Counted from the first letter of the stretch, positions 48,789 to 58,616 are shown. The stretch: 64,000 nt of DNA from JACVRM01 sp963809765 (GCA_963809765.1 CAWEKT010000003.1:1116001-1180000); one strand, 5' to 3'. Notes: generated by a model not told the origin, from the letters alone. Translations and numbers: made by a program.

Positions 48789-49623
48789 CTACCCCGAGCG
48801 CTTCAGCTTCCCGTGCCGCTTCGCGTGCTGCTCGCCCAGGTGGAACACCCAGAGGCCGAGCGGGATCGAGACGGCCCCGATCACGGCCAGTGGCCACAGC
48901 TCGTCGCCCATCTCCGTGACGCCCGCGCCGTCGAGGATCGCATCGCGAATGCCGTCCAGCGCGTACGTCGCCGGGGAGATCACCGACAGCTTCTGCATCC
49001 ACTCGGGCAGCACCTCGACCGGGTAGTAGACGCCGGAGATCGACGAGCAGGATGCCCTGCCCGACGAAGCCGATCTGGGTGCCCTTCTCCGGCGAGATCA
49101 GCGGCAGGACGGCCGCCATCATCCCGATGCCGATGAACGACACCGAGGCGACCGCGAGCACGACCAGCGCCGCCAGGAAGTTCGCATCCGGCATGTTCAG
49201 CCCGAAGAACGACGCGATCACCGCGAAGACGATCGAGGCGCGCACGACGCCGTAGCCGACGGCGAAGAGCCCCATCCCGACCAGGTGCACCGGCCGCGAA
49301 AGCGGGGCCATGAACGTGTACTCGATCGTGCCCTCCCAGCGCTCCCAGGCGACCGTCTCGACGATGATCTCGAAGACGATTCCGAGGTACGACCAGATGA
49401 CGGCGCCGATCAGGAGCTGGGTCGTGACCCGTTCGAGGTCGATGTCGCCGCCGCCGGCCTCGATGCCCTTGCCGATGAAGACGATCGTGAGCGTGTTCGC
49501 CGCCGTCCAGATGAAGAAGGCGATCTCCCACCAGGCGTAGCGCTTGATCAGGTACCAGTTGCGCTCGAGAACGCCGCCGAGGCCGATGACCTCGTGGCGC
49601 AGCGCTTCCGCGGCTCCACGCAT
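48789..49623 (-). CDS. ABC-2 exporter permease (second exporter, frame broken once)
   Basis: Starts MRGAAEALRHEVIGLGGVLERNWYLIKRYAWW, with membrane helices IAFFIWTAANTLTIVFIG, LLIGAVIWSYLGIVFEIIVETV, ASIVFAVIASFFGL, LVVLAVASVSFIGIGMMAAVL, and after a break near 49040 PEWMQKLSVISPATYALDGIRDAILDG, the ABC-2 signature region. A final helix LAVIGAVSIPLGLWVF precedes a basic tail. About 278 residues. ATG shares its A with the stop of the ATPase gene. Confidence 0.85.
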
Positions 49624-50510
49624 CAGGCCCACACCTCCCGCTCCTCGTCGTCCTCGACCTTCTCGTCCTCGAGCGACTCCCCGGTCGCCTTGAAGAACGC
49701 CTCCTCGAGCGTCTCGGCGTCGTAGCGCCGCTTCAACTGGTCGACGGGCTCGAGGCAGAGCAGGGCGCCTCGGTGGAGGATCCCCACCCGGTCGGCGAGC
49801 GACTCGGCCTCGGCCAGGTCGTGGGTGCAGAGAAGGATGGTCGCGTCGTGGCTTCGCCACATCTCACGGACGAACTCCTGCACCTCGAGCTTCGAGCGCG
49901 GGTCGAGACCGGTGGTCGGCTCGTCGAGCAACAGCAGCACAGGCGAGGTCAGCAGGGCGCGCGCAAGAGCGACCTTCTGCTGCATCCCGCGGGAGAGCGC
50001 CTCCATCGACTCCCCGCGCCGCTTCGGCGGGAACCCGACCCGCTCGAGGATTTCGGGGATCCGCGCCCGCGTCTCGCGCGCTGTCATGCCGTAGAACCGA
50101 GCCGCGTAGGCAAGGTTCTCCTCCGCCGACATCTTCTTGAAGAACGAGGCTTCGACCGAGACCCGGTTGACCAGCCGGCGGATGACCCGCGACTCGGCGA
50201 AGACGTCGTGACCGAAGATCCGCGCCGATCCGCCGTCGTGCAGGAGCAGCGTCGAGAGCAGCCTGATCATGGTCGACTTGCCCGAGCCGTTCTGGCCCAG
50301 GATTGCGACGCACTCACCGCGTTCGACGGTGAACGTCAGGTCCTTGATCGCAGGCACGCGGCGGCGGCGCTTCGGACGCAGCCTGCCCTTGCCTTCCTTG
50401 CGGATGAACTCCTTGCGGAGGTTGAGCACCTCCACCGCGGGCCCCGAACCGTCGAGCCGCTCAGGGCTGCCGGCGTCGTGCTCCACGGTCCTCTCCTGTA
50501 TGTCGATCAT
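49623..50510 (-). CDS. ABC-2 exporter ATP-binding protein (second exporter)
   Basis: An intact 295-residue ATPase: an N-terminal linker with KGRLRPKRRRR, Walker A GQNGSGKSTMIRLLS, NRVSVEASFFKKMSAEENLAY, signature ALSRGMQQKVALARALLTSPVLLLLDEPTTGLDP, H-loop CTHDLAEAESLADR, and an acidic tail. GGAGCGAC precedes ATG 50510. It pairs with the permease at 48789-49623 as a drug- or polysaccharide-type exporter. Confidence 0.9.
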   Translation of the reverse strand: MIDIQERTVEHDAGSPERLDGSGPAVEVLNLRKEFIRKEGKGRLRPKRRRRVPAIKDLTFTVERGECVAILGQNGSGKSTMIRLLSTLLLHDGGSARIFGHDVFAESRVIRRLVNRVSVEASFFKKMSAEENLAYAARFYGMTARETRARIPEILERVGFPPKRRGESMEALSRGMQQKVALARALLTSPVLLLLDEPTTGLDPRSKLEVQEFVREMWRSHDATILLCTHDLAEAESLADRVGILHRGALLCLEPVDQLKRRYDAETLEEAFFKATGESLEDEKVEDDEEREVWA

Positions 50511-50889
50511 GTGTCGCTCCTTCGGGTCGAGAACAGTGCGCGGGACCCATTCCGGGGGCCCGCGCGGCAAGACGGGTTCTCAGCCGAAGAGCAACATCGC
50601 TGGACGAGGGTACCGCCGTGAGCGGACGGACGCAAGAACGCGCGGGCGGCTCGGCGCACACAGGATCGTGCCGCGCAGCCGCCCCCGGTCACGACGCCGC
50701 CGCGGACATGCCCCGGCCACCTCCCGCCCGTGCTCGACGCTACCGGGAAGACCGTCCCGCGTCCGTTCCGGTCGCGCGCCAAGTGTGTGACGGGCGGCCC
50801 GGGGCACGGGTCGGCGTGCCGCGCACACGTCCCCAGAAACGCCAAGGAGGGCCCAGGTGGGGCCCTCCGAGGCTCGGCGGGAACCGACC
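50511..50889. other. Intergenic region between exporter operon and repeat-protein gene
   Basis: Apart from the hairpin at 50846-50868 and probably the promoter of the minus-strand exporter operon, I see no supportable gene in these 379 bases. The open frames here show no recognisable domain. Confidence 0.4.
50846..50868 (-). terminator. Hairpin terminator after the secreted repeat protein
   Basis: GGAGGGCCC/GGGCCCTCC, 9 bp with a 5-nt loop, 22 nt past the stop on the minus strand, followed by TTGGCGTTT. Confidence 0.55.
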
Positions 50890-51525
50890 TTACGAGCCGG
50901 CGAGGCGGCCGCGCGGGTGCGAGCGGCGCGCGACGGCCACGGCGACGCCGACGAGCAACAGCACGGCGAACGAACCGGCGGCTCCGATCCCTGCATCCGT
51001 CCAATCGAACCCTGGTGACGCCGACGTCGTCGCAGACGGGACGACCAGCGGCTCGACCGGCGAGCGGAACGACACGTTGCGGCTGTCCGGCGACGGGGAG
51101 ACGATGTCCAGCGGCGTCAGCGCGCGCGGCATCCACCCGTCGGGAGACCCGAGCGTCGCCGCGGCCCGGGAGAAGGAGCGGTCGTCCGGCGTCACGACGA
51201 GCAGCGTCCCGCCGGTAAGGGCGCGGGCGAACGCGCGGTCGTCCGACCCGCCCTCGAGCGCGCGAGCCGTCCATCCGTCCAGGTACGACGCAGTCGCGCC
51301 GCCCTCGAGCGCGCGAGCCATCCATCCATCCGGGTACGACGCGGAAGCGCCGCCCTCGAGCGCGCGAGCCGTCCAGCCGTCCGGCTGGCCGTAGTCGAGC
51401 TTGCCGGCGACCCAGCCGTCGGCGGGGCCGAGCGGAGCGGTTGCCTGTGCGACCGGCGCGGCGACGAGCGCGGCCACGGTGATCAGCAGTGCTCCCAGAG
51501 TCTTGGTGTGTGCCTTGACCTTCAC
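50890..51525 (-). CDS. Secreted membrane-anchored protein with 17-residue PDGW repeats
   Basis: A 211-residue protein. Signal peptide at residues 1-29 (LLITVAALVAAPVAQA), then near-identical 17-residue repeats starting at about residues 48, 65 and 82 (PDGWTARALEGG, PDGWMARALEGG, LDGWTARALEGG), preceded by ADGWVAGKLDYGQ and followed by diverged copies SPDGWMPRALTP and two DDR-x-F-x-R-A units (DDRAFARAL, DDRSFSRAA). A low-complexity segment leads to one membrane helix (SFAVLLLVGVAVAVA) and an RR-rich tail. I do not recognise it. GTG with AAGGAGGG upstream. It is divergent from the BTAD regulator across a shared control region. Confidence 0.65.
   Translation of the reverse strand: MKVKAHTKTLGALLITVAALVAAPVAQATAPLGPADGWVAGKLDYGQPDGWTARALEGGASASYPDGWMARALEGGATASYLDGWTARALEGGSDDRAFARALTGGTLLVVTPDDRSFSRAAATLGSPDGWMPRALTPLDIVSPSPDSRNVSFRSPVEPLVVPSATTSASPGFDWTDAGIGAAGSFAVLLLVGVAVAVARRSHPRGRLAGS
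51248..51400 (-). repeat. 51-bp tandem repeats within the secreted protein gene
   Basis: Three units of 51 bp begin at 51248, 51299 and 51350, each starting CCGCCCTCGAGCGCGCGAGCC on the plus strand in near-identical form. They encode the 17-residue PDGW repeats and keep frame. Confidence 0.9.
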
Positions 51526-51584
51526 GGTTCCCTCCTTGCTTTCCGCCGCCCGCTGCGGCGGTTCTGCTGGAGCGTGCGCGCGCC

Positions 51585-51628
51585 CGGTTACGCCCTGGTA
51601 CCTCGCCGGTAACGCCGCGGTTAAGCCG
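51585..51628 (+). promoter_or_regulatory. Four 11-bp-phased direct repeats (candidate SARP-type operator)
   Basis: CGGTTACGCC (51585), TGGTACCTCG (51596), CGGTAACGCC (51607) and CGGTTAAGCC (51618) start exactly 11 bp apart. Phased direct repeats of this kind are what SARP/AfsR-type winged-helix regulators bind. The array is 57 bp before the BTAD regulator start and 60 bp before the divergent repeat-protein start. A possible -35 TTTGCA (51645-51650) and -10-like TACGTT (51669-51674) lie downstream. Confidence 0.6.
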
Positions 51629-51684
51629 CCGCGAGCCCCGCCGCTTTGCAGGGAAATCCCTCGGTGTTACGTTCGCTCGACTCG

Positions 51685-54600
51685 ATGGAGTTCGGCGTGC
51701 TCGGTCCTCTGGAGGTACGACGCGGCGGCGAGGTCGTCCCGATCGGAGCGGCCAAGCAGCGCGCGCTGCTGGCCATGCTGCTCCTGCACGCCAACGAGGT
51801 CGTCTCGACCGACCGGCTCGTCGACGCGCTCTGGGGCGAGCAGCCCCCGGCGCGCCCCGACAAGGCGCTCCAGGTCTACGTCTCGCAACTCCGCAAGCTC
51901 CTGGCAGGAGCTCCGGCGGGCCCAGCGCTCGTCACGCGGGCACCCGGCTACGTCCTCGAGCTTCCCGCCGAGGCCCTCGACGCGAGCAGGTTCGAGCGCC
52001 TCACAGGCGACGGGCGGCAGGCCCTTGCGCAGCAGGAGCCTGCGCGCGCAGCCGACCGCCTCGACGAGGCGCTCGCACTGTGGCGCGGTCCGGCGCTGGC
52101 CGACCTCGCCTACGAACCGTTCGCGCAAGCGGCCATCGGCCGGCTCGAGGAACAGCGCCTCATGGCGGAGGAGGATCGAATCGAGGCCGGCCTGGCCCTC
52201 GGCGAGCACACGAGGCTCAGCGGCCGACTCGAGGAGCTCGTCGCCGAGCACCCGCTGCGCGAACGGCTTCGTGGGCAGCTCATGCTCGCGCTCTACCGCG
52301 CCGGCCGCCAGGCGGACGCGCTCGCCGTCTTCCAGGACGGCCGCCGTGCCCTCGTCGACGAGCTCGGGATCGAGCCCGGCCGCGAGCTCCGAGCGCTCCA
52401 CCAGGCGATCCTCCAGCAGGACTCGGGCCTCGAGCTCCCTCGTGCCGAGCAGCAGACCGCCCCGGCGGCGCGCGTCCGGGCTCCCGTCGACACGGCTCGA
52501 CCACCGGACCACCCGAGCGCACCCGCAGGCGGTCGCCAGGCGCGGAAGACGGTGACCGCCACCTTCGTCGGCCTGACGACCTGGCCGACCGACGGCGAGC
52601 TGCTCGACCCCGAGGCAGCGCGCACGCTCGTCGAGCGTGCTCTCGAGCTCGTCCGCGTGTCGGTGGAGCGGCACGGCGGCGCGGTTCGCACGGTCGCCGA
52701 GGAGTCGGTGACGGCCGTCTACGGCCTGCCGGTCGTCCACGAGGACGACGCTCTGCGCGCGGTGCGCTCGGCGGTCGAGCTGCGTCCGGCGCTCGAGCAG
52801 CTCGCGGTGGAGGTCGCCGGCCAGAACGTCCTGCTCGAGCAGCGCATCGCGATCAGCACCGGCGAGGTGATCGCCGGCGGCGACTCCACGTCTCAGCTCC
52901 AGGCAACCGGAGTCCCGCTGGTCGTCTCGGCACGACTCGCCCCCACCGCAGCGCCCGGCGAGATCGTGCTCGACGAGCCCACGTACCGCCGCGTTCGCGA
53001 CTCCGTACTCGCCGAGCAGGCGGAGGCCCCGGTGCGCGCCTACCGGCTGCTCGGGCTCTCGGAGACGGGCGTGCGGTCACTCCGAGCCACGCCCATGGTT
53101 GGTCGCACCCGCGAACAGCGCCGCCTGCAAGACGCCTTCGACCAGGCCGTCAGCGACCGTTCCTGCCAGCTCTTCACCGTGCTCGGCCACGCCGGCGTCG
53201 GGAAGTCCCGCCTGGTCTCGGAGTTCGTCGCTGCGGTCGAGGCCGGCGCGCTCGTGGCCCAGGGCCGGTGCCTCCCCTACGGCGAGGGGATCACCTACTG
53301 GCCGTTGCTGGAGGCGGTCAAGGAGGCCGCCGGCCTGAGCGAGAGCGACACGCCTGAGCACTCCCGCGAGAAACTTGCGGCGGTCGTCGCGGCGGAGAGC
53401 GACGGCCCGCTCACGGCTCGCCGGCTGGCCGGGCTAATCGGCCTCGACGAGGCGGACGCGAGCGCCGAGGAGGGCTTCCGCGCCGTCCAGGCGTTCTTCG
53501 AGGCGCTCGGGCGGCGGCGGCCGCTCGTGCTCGTGTTCGACGACATCCACTGGGCGCAGCCCACCTTCCTCGACCTCGTCGAGCACGTCGCGGCGTGGAC
53601 ACGCGAAGCGGCGGTCCTGTTGCTGTGCGTCGCGCGGCCGGAGCTGATCGACGTCCGACCGGGCTGGGGCGGCGGAACACTGAACGCCACCACCGTTCTG
53701 CTGGAGCCCCTCTCGCTCGAGGAGAGCGCCGTGCTGATCGAGAGCCTCGCCGGCACGGAGCTCGACGCAGGCGCGCGGCAGCAGATCGTCACAGCAGCCG
53801 AGGGCAACCCGCTGTTCGTGGAGGAAATGCTCGCCCTCGCGCTCGAGCAGAACGGCAACGGCGCCCTGGCCATGCCGCCGAACATCCAGGCGCTCCTGGC
53901 TGCGCGCCTCGACCGCCTGAGCGACGACGAACGGGCGGTGCTCGAGCCCGCCTCGGTCGAGGGCAAGGTCTTCCACGAGGGATCAGTGGCGGAGCTCGTG
54001 CCCGCGCCGCTCAACGGCACCCCGGCAGAGAGCCTCGGCTCGCTCGTCCGCAAGGAGCTAATCCGCCCGGATCGCCCGCTCTTCGCGGGCGAGCAGGCAT
54101 TCCGCTTCCGGCACCTGCTGATCCGCGACGCCGCCTACGAGTCGATCCCAAAGTCCGCACGCTCGACGCTGCACGAGGGCTACGCGCAATGGCTCCAGGT
54201 CCGCACGGGTGCCCGCCTCGGCGAGTACGAGGAAATCATCGGCTACCACCTCGAGGCCGCACACCGCTATCGCACGGACGTCGGAGGGGCCGACGACACG
54301 ACCCGCGACCTCGCGCGCCGTGCGGCCGACCGACTCGCCGCAGCGGGTCGGCGGGCGTTGTCTCGCAGTGACGCGCCGGCCGGCGTCAACCTGATCTCAC
54401 GCGCCGCCGCACTGCTGCCGTCCGACGACCCGGCCCGGGTCGAGCTCGTGCCCAACGTCCGCACGGCGCAGGGGATTGGAGCAGACCTCGCCTGGGCCGA
54501 ATCGATCCTGGCCGAGGCACTCGAGACCGGGGACGAGCGTCTCCGCGCGCACGCGTCCGTGCAGCGCGGCTTCCTCAAGCTCTTCAGCCTCGCGGCCACC

Positions 54601-55530
54601 TCGCCCGACGAGCTCGAAGCGATCGGCCGCGAGGCGATGGCGGTGCTCGAGCCCGCCGGCGACGACCTGGGCATGGCACGCGCCTGGCGGCTGCTCGCAC
54701 AGGCCCGGTACCTGGCCCGGCACGCGGAGGGAGTCGTCGACGCGTCCGAGCAGGCCCTGGTGCACGCACGGCGTGCGGGCGACGAGTTCGAGACCAAGGA
54801 GATCGTCGAGTGGCTGGCAGTCGCCCTGGTGGAAGGACCGATGCCGGCCGCGGCCGCGAGCAGGCGCTGCCAGGAGCTGCTCGAGCTCACGACCGGCGAC
54901 CGTTACCTCGAGGTGACCCTGCTCGCGGGGCGCGCCTATTTGGAGGCCGCCCAGGGCAGGCGAGAGGAAGGGGACGCGCTTCTCGCCCGAGCGAGGAGCG
55001 CGGCCGGCGACGACCGTTTCCTGCACCGCGTCGCCTATTACTACTTCTACGCTGGCCTGCTGCTCGCCGCAGAGCCCGCCGCGGCGGAACGCGAGCTCCG
55101 GGAAGGGGCGGAGGCGCTGGCGGAGGTGGGCGAGCAGACCAACTACTGCACGCTCGCCGCTCAGCTTGCGGCGGCGCTGTACGACCAGGGCCGGCATGAG
55201 GAGGCGCTCGAGTTCACCCGGGCGAGCGAGCGCGCAGCAAATCGGAACGACATCATCGCGGGCGCGCTCTGGCGGACCGTCCGGGCACGGGTGCTCATGG
55301 CCCACGGCGAGCTGGAGGCCGCGGAGGGTCTCGCTGCCGAGGCGGTCGTGCTCGCGTCATCTGGTGACTTCGTGCTCACCCACGCGCGCGCACTGGTCGG
55401 CCAGGCAAGCGTGCTGGCGGCCGCGGGAAAGGAGGCAGACGCGCGGGCAGCCGCCGATCGGGCCGTCGAGCTGTACGAGAGCAAGGGCGACATCATTGGG
55501 GTCGCTCGCGCGCAGGCAGTGCTCCAATGA
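51685..55530 (+). CDS. BTAD-type regulator with degenerate adenylate-cyclase domain, AAA ATPase and TPR-like C-terminus
   Basis: An uninterrupted protein of 1281 residues. Order: winged-helix Trans_reg_C (1-95, RRGGEVVPIGAAKQRALL), BTAD helical domain (95-250, ALYRAGRQADALAVFQDGRR), linker, class III cyclase-like domain (about 288-450), AAA/STAND ATPase (about 470-850; Walker A GHAGVGKSRL near 505, Walker B LVLVFDDIHWAQPTF near 612), and TPR-like repeats to the end. The cyclase domain lacks the metal aspartates (FVGL for FADL; AEES for IGDA) and is probably regulatory. Class of large signal-integrating transcription regulators. ATG 51685 opens the conserved winged helix; the frame extends to a TTG at 51646. 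No Shine-Dalgarno sequence. Confidence 0.88.
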   Translation: MEFGVLGPLEVRRGGEVVPIGAAKQRALLAMLLLHANEVVSTDRLVDALWGEQPPARPDKALQVYVSQLRKLLAGAPAGPALVTRAPGYVLELPAEALDASRFERLTGDGRQALAQQEPARAADRLDEALALWRGPALADLAYEPFAQAAIGRLEEQRLMAEEDRIEAGLALGEHTRLSGRLEELVAEHPLRERLRGQLMLALYRAGRQADALAVFQDGRRALVDELGIEPGRELRALHQAILQQDSGLELPRAEQQTAPAARVRAPVDTARPPDHPSAPAGGRQARKTVTATFVGLTTWPTDGELLDPEAARTLVERALELVRVSVERHGGAVRTVAEESVTAVYGLPVVHEDDALRAVRSAVELRPALEQLAVEVAGQNVLLEQRIAISTGEVIAGGDSTSQLQATGVPLVVSARLAPTAAPGEIVLDEPTYRRVRDSVLAEQAEAPVRAYRLLGLSETGVRSLRATPMVGRTREQRRLQDAFDQAVSDRSCQLFTVLGHAGVGKSRLVSEFVAAVEAGALVAQGRCLPYGEGITYWPLLEAVKEAAGLSESDTPEHSREKLAAVVAAESDGPLTARRLAGLIGLDEADASAEEGFRAVQAFFEALGRRRPLVLVFDDIHWAQPTFLDLVEHVAAWTREAAVLLLCVARPELIDVRPGWGGGTLNATTVLLEPLSLEESAVLIESLAGTELDAGARQQIVTAAEGNPLFVEEMLALALEQNGNGALAMPPNIQALLAARLDRLSDDERAVLEPASVEGKVFHEGSVAELVPAPLNGTPAESLGSLVRKELIRPDRPLFAGEQAFRFRHLLIRDAAYESIPKSARSTLHEGYAQWLQVRTGARLGEYEEIIGYHLEAAHRYRTDVGGADDTTRDLARRAADRLAAAGRRALSRSDAPAGVNLISRAAALLPSDDPARVELVPNVRTAQGIGADLAWAESILAEALETGDERLRAHASVQRGFLKLFSLAATSPDELEAIGREAMAVLEPAGDDLGMARAWRLLAQARYLARHAEGVVDASEQALVHARRAGDEFETKEIVEWLAVALVEGPMPAAAASRRCQELLELTTGDRYLEVTLLAGRAYLEAAQGRREEGDALLARARSAAGDDRFLHRVAYYYFYAGLLLAAEPAAAERELREGAEALAEVGEQTNYCTLAAQLAAALYDQGRHEEALEFTRASERAANRNDIIAGALWRTVRARVLMAHGELEAAEGLAAEAVVLASSGDFVLTHARALVGQASVLAAAGKEADARAAADRAVELYESKGDIIGVARAQAVLQ
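51721..52415 (+). repeat. Copy 1 of a 0.7-kb nearly identical direct duplication
   Basis: Covers the winged-helix and BTAD coding region of the first regulator. It matches 55569-56265 with one substitution and two single-base insertions in the other copy. Confidence 0.95.
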
Positions 55531-58500
55531 GCCTCGAGTTCCGGCTGCTCGGGCCGCTCGAGATTCGCCGCGGCGGCGAGGTCGTCCCGATCGGCAGCGG
55601 CCAAGCAGCGCGCGCTGCTGGCCATGCTGCTCCTGCACGCCAACGAGGTCGTCTCGACCGACCGGCTCGTCGACGCGCTCTGGGGCGAGCAGCCCCCGGC
55701 GCGCCCCGACAAGGCGCTCCAGGTCTACGTCTCGCAACTCCGCAAGCTCCTGGCAGGAGCTCCGGCGGGCCCAGCGCTCGTCACGCGGGCACCCGGCTAC
55801 GTCCTCGAGCTTCCCGCCGAGGCCCTCGACGCGAGCAGGTTCGAGCGCCTCACAGGCGACGGGCGGCAAGCCCTTGCGCAGCAGGAGCCTGCGGCGCGCA
55901 GCCGACCGCCTCGACGAGGCGCTCGCACTGTGGCGCGGTCCGGCGCTGGCCGACCTCGCCTACGAACCGTTCGCGCAAGCGGCCATCGGCCGGCTCGAGG
56001 AACAGCGCCTCATGGCGGAGGAGGATCGAATCGAGGCCGGCCTGGCCCTCGGCGAGCACACGAGGCTCAGCGGCCGACTCGAGGAGCTCGTCGCCGAGCA
56101 CCCGCTGCGCGAACGGCTTCGTGGGCAGCTCATGCTCGCGCTCTACCGCGCCGGCCGCCAGGCGGACGCGCTCGCCGTCTTCCAGGACGGCCGCCGTGCC
56201 CTCGTCGACGAGCTCGGGATCGAGCCCGGCCGCGAGCTCCGAGCGCTCCACCAGGCGATCCTCCAACAGGACTCAGACCTCGAGCTCGCCCCGAGGCAGA
56301 ACCCGGCCGCTGTGGAAGCCTCGGCGCCGGAGGGCGAGACCGACCAGGCCTTGCTGGTCGGACGGGACACGGAGCTCGGCCAGCTTCAGGCCGGGATCAA
56401 TGCAGCGCTGGCCGGCCGCGGCCGCTTGTGCCTGCTCGCGGGCGAACCCGGGATCGGGAAGAGCCGGCTCGTCGAGGAGGTCGCGCGCCGATCGCGGCGG
56501 CGCGGTGTGCACGTGCTCTCGGCCGCTGCTGGGAAGCCGGCGGAGCGCCGGCGTTCTGGCCCTGGGTGCAAGCCGCTGCGGACGTACGTCGCCGACGCTG
56601 ACCCCGACGCTCCTGCGCGATCAGCTCGGCACCGGCGCGAGCGCGATTGCCGAGGTCGCTGCCCGAGCTTCGCGAGCTCTTCCCCGACCTGCCTCGAGCC
56701 CTCACCCGAGGCCGGAAGGCGCGCGCTTCCGCCTCTTCGACGCGACCACCCGCTTTCTGCGCACGCGCTGCGGAGAGGCAGCCGCTCGCCGTCCTGCTTC
56801 GACGACCTGCACGCCGCCGACGAGCCGTCGCTCCTGCTGTTGCGGTTCGTGGCAGCCGACCTCGCGGGAGCCGGCTCTTCGCTCGCTCGGCACGTACCGC
56901 AACGTCGATCCAACCATGCGTGATCCGCTCGGCTCGACACTCGCGGAGCTGTCTCGCGAGCAGACAACCCGGATCGTCGAGCTCCGCGGCCTCACCGTCC
57001 CCGAGGTCGAGCGCTACATCGCTCTCGCGACGCGGAACACGCCGCACCGATCGAGCGTCGCCGAAGCGCATCCACGCGAGACCGAGGCAATCCGCTGTTC
57101 GTCGAGCGAGGTCGTGCGGCTTGCTGGCAGCGGAGGCAGCCGCCTCGGACACAGGCAGCGTGGCAGACGCTCTCGGCTCTCGGCGATCCCGCAGGGCGTG
57201 CGCGAGGTGATCGGCCGCACGGATCAGTCGGCTGTCGGCCGAGTGCGTGAGTGTCGCTGACATACGCAGCCGTGCATCGGGCGGGAGTTCGGGCTCGACG
57301 CGCTCGCCGGGTGGCCGAGCTGACGCCTGACGACGCACTCGACTCGCTCGACGAGGCGGTCGACGAGCGCGCTGCGTCGCACCCGGTCCCGGAGACGCGT
57401 GGGACGTCTGCGCTTCGCCACGCGCTCATCCGGGAGACGCTGTACGACGGCCTGAGCGACGTCGCGGCGCGTGCAGCTGCACCGCCGTGACGGCGAAGGC
57501 GCTGGAGGCGCTCTACGCTGCGGACGATGAGCCGCACCTCGCGGAGCTCTCGCACCACTTCTTCGAGGCGGCGCCGGGTGGCGACGTCGCAGAAGGCGCG
57601 TCGGCTACGCGCGCCGGGCGGCCGCCAACGCGCTCGGCGTGCTCGCGTACGAGGAAGCGGCGCGGTTCTACGACGTGGCGCTCCAGGCGCTCGAGCTCCG
57701 GGGCTCGATCGACCCGGCGGCGCAGTGCGACCTGATGCTCGCGCTCGGCGACGCACTGGCCAAGGCCGGCGACGCGGCGCCGGAACGAGCGGGACTCGCC
57801 GCGGTGGAGATCAGGCGGCGCGCGCAGCTCCCGTCGCACCTTGCACGCGGTGCGCTCACGTACTCCGGTCGCTTTCCCTGGCTGCGCGCGGGTGACGATC
57901 AACTGATCGTCCCGCTCCTCAACGAGGCGCTGGCGGGGCTCGAGGAGGACGAGCCGGCGCTGCGCGTGCGGCTCCTCGCACGGCTCGCGGGAGCCCTGCG
58001 CGACCAGCCCACGCTCGAGCCGCGGGCGAGCGCCGCCCGCGAGGCAGTCGAGCTCGCGCGGCGGCTCGGCGACCCCGACACGCTGAGCTATGCGCTCGTC
58101 AGCCATGCGATCTCGACCTGGGGTCCTGACATCGAGGAGCTCGCCGGCGCCGCGGACGAGGTCGCGCAGCTCGCGGAGCAGTCGGGAAACCCCAACCGTG
58201 CGCTGCAGGCGCTCTGGATCCACCACATCGCCTGGATGACGCTCGGCCGCGTCGACCTCGTCGAGCCGGTCATGGTCCGCCATCACGCGGTCGCCGAAGC
58301 GATGAAGCAGCCGCATCAGCAGTGGTACAGCGCCGTCATGCGCTCCGACTGGGCGCTGTTCCACGGCGACTATGCGGCTGCGGAGAGGCGCGGACGAGGC
58401 GCTCGCAGTCGGCAGGCGGACGCAGCCGTGGGACGCGGCGTACGCGTACCGCACCGTGCTGTTCACGGTCCGACGCGAGCAGGGACGGCTGGACGAGATT

Positions 58501-58616
58501 GCCAACCTGATCGAGCGCTCGGTCGGCGAGTACCAGGGCTACCGGCAGTTTCGGTGCCTGTTCGCGCTGACGCACTGCGAGCTAGGGAAGCGAGAGAGAG
58601 GCGCGCCGCCACCTCG
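55527..58616 (+). pseudogene. Second BTAD/AAA/TPR regulator, heavily frame-broken and C-terminally truncated
   Basis: ATG 55527 overlaps the stop of the first regulator (ATGA). In order: SLEFRLLGPLEIRRGGEVV winged helix, BTAD (duplicate of the first regulator), Walker A LLAGEPGIGKSRLVEEVA near 56460, LLLLRFVAADLAGAG near 56840, TYRNVDPTMRDPLGSTLAELSRE, LRHALIRETLYDGLSD, and TPR-like LAYEEAARFYDVALQALELRG to FALTHCELGKRE. There is no cyclase-like domain. At least twelve frame breaks occur, far denser than elsewhere, and the normal C-terminal part of the TPR region is missing where the acetyltransferase begins. Either it is decaying or this stretch is poorly assembled. Confidence 0.7.
55569..56265 (+). 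repeat. Copy 2 of the 0.7-kb direct duplication
   Basis: Relative to 51721-52415 it has an extra C at 55595, an A for G at 55869 and an extra G near 55894; all other bases agree. Both insertions break the frame. Confidence 0.95.

Noticed and set aside
51248..51400. CRISPR-like array
   Set aside because: Three 51-bp units are directly adjacent, keep the reading frame and encode a peptide repeat; there are no unique spacers.
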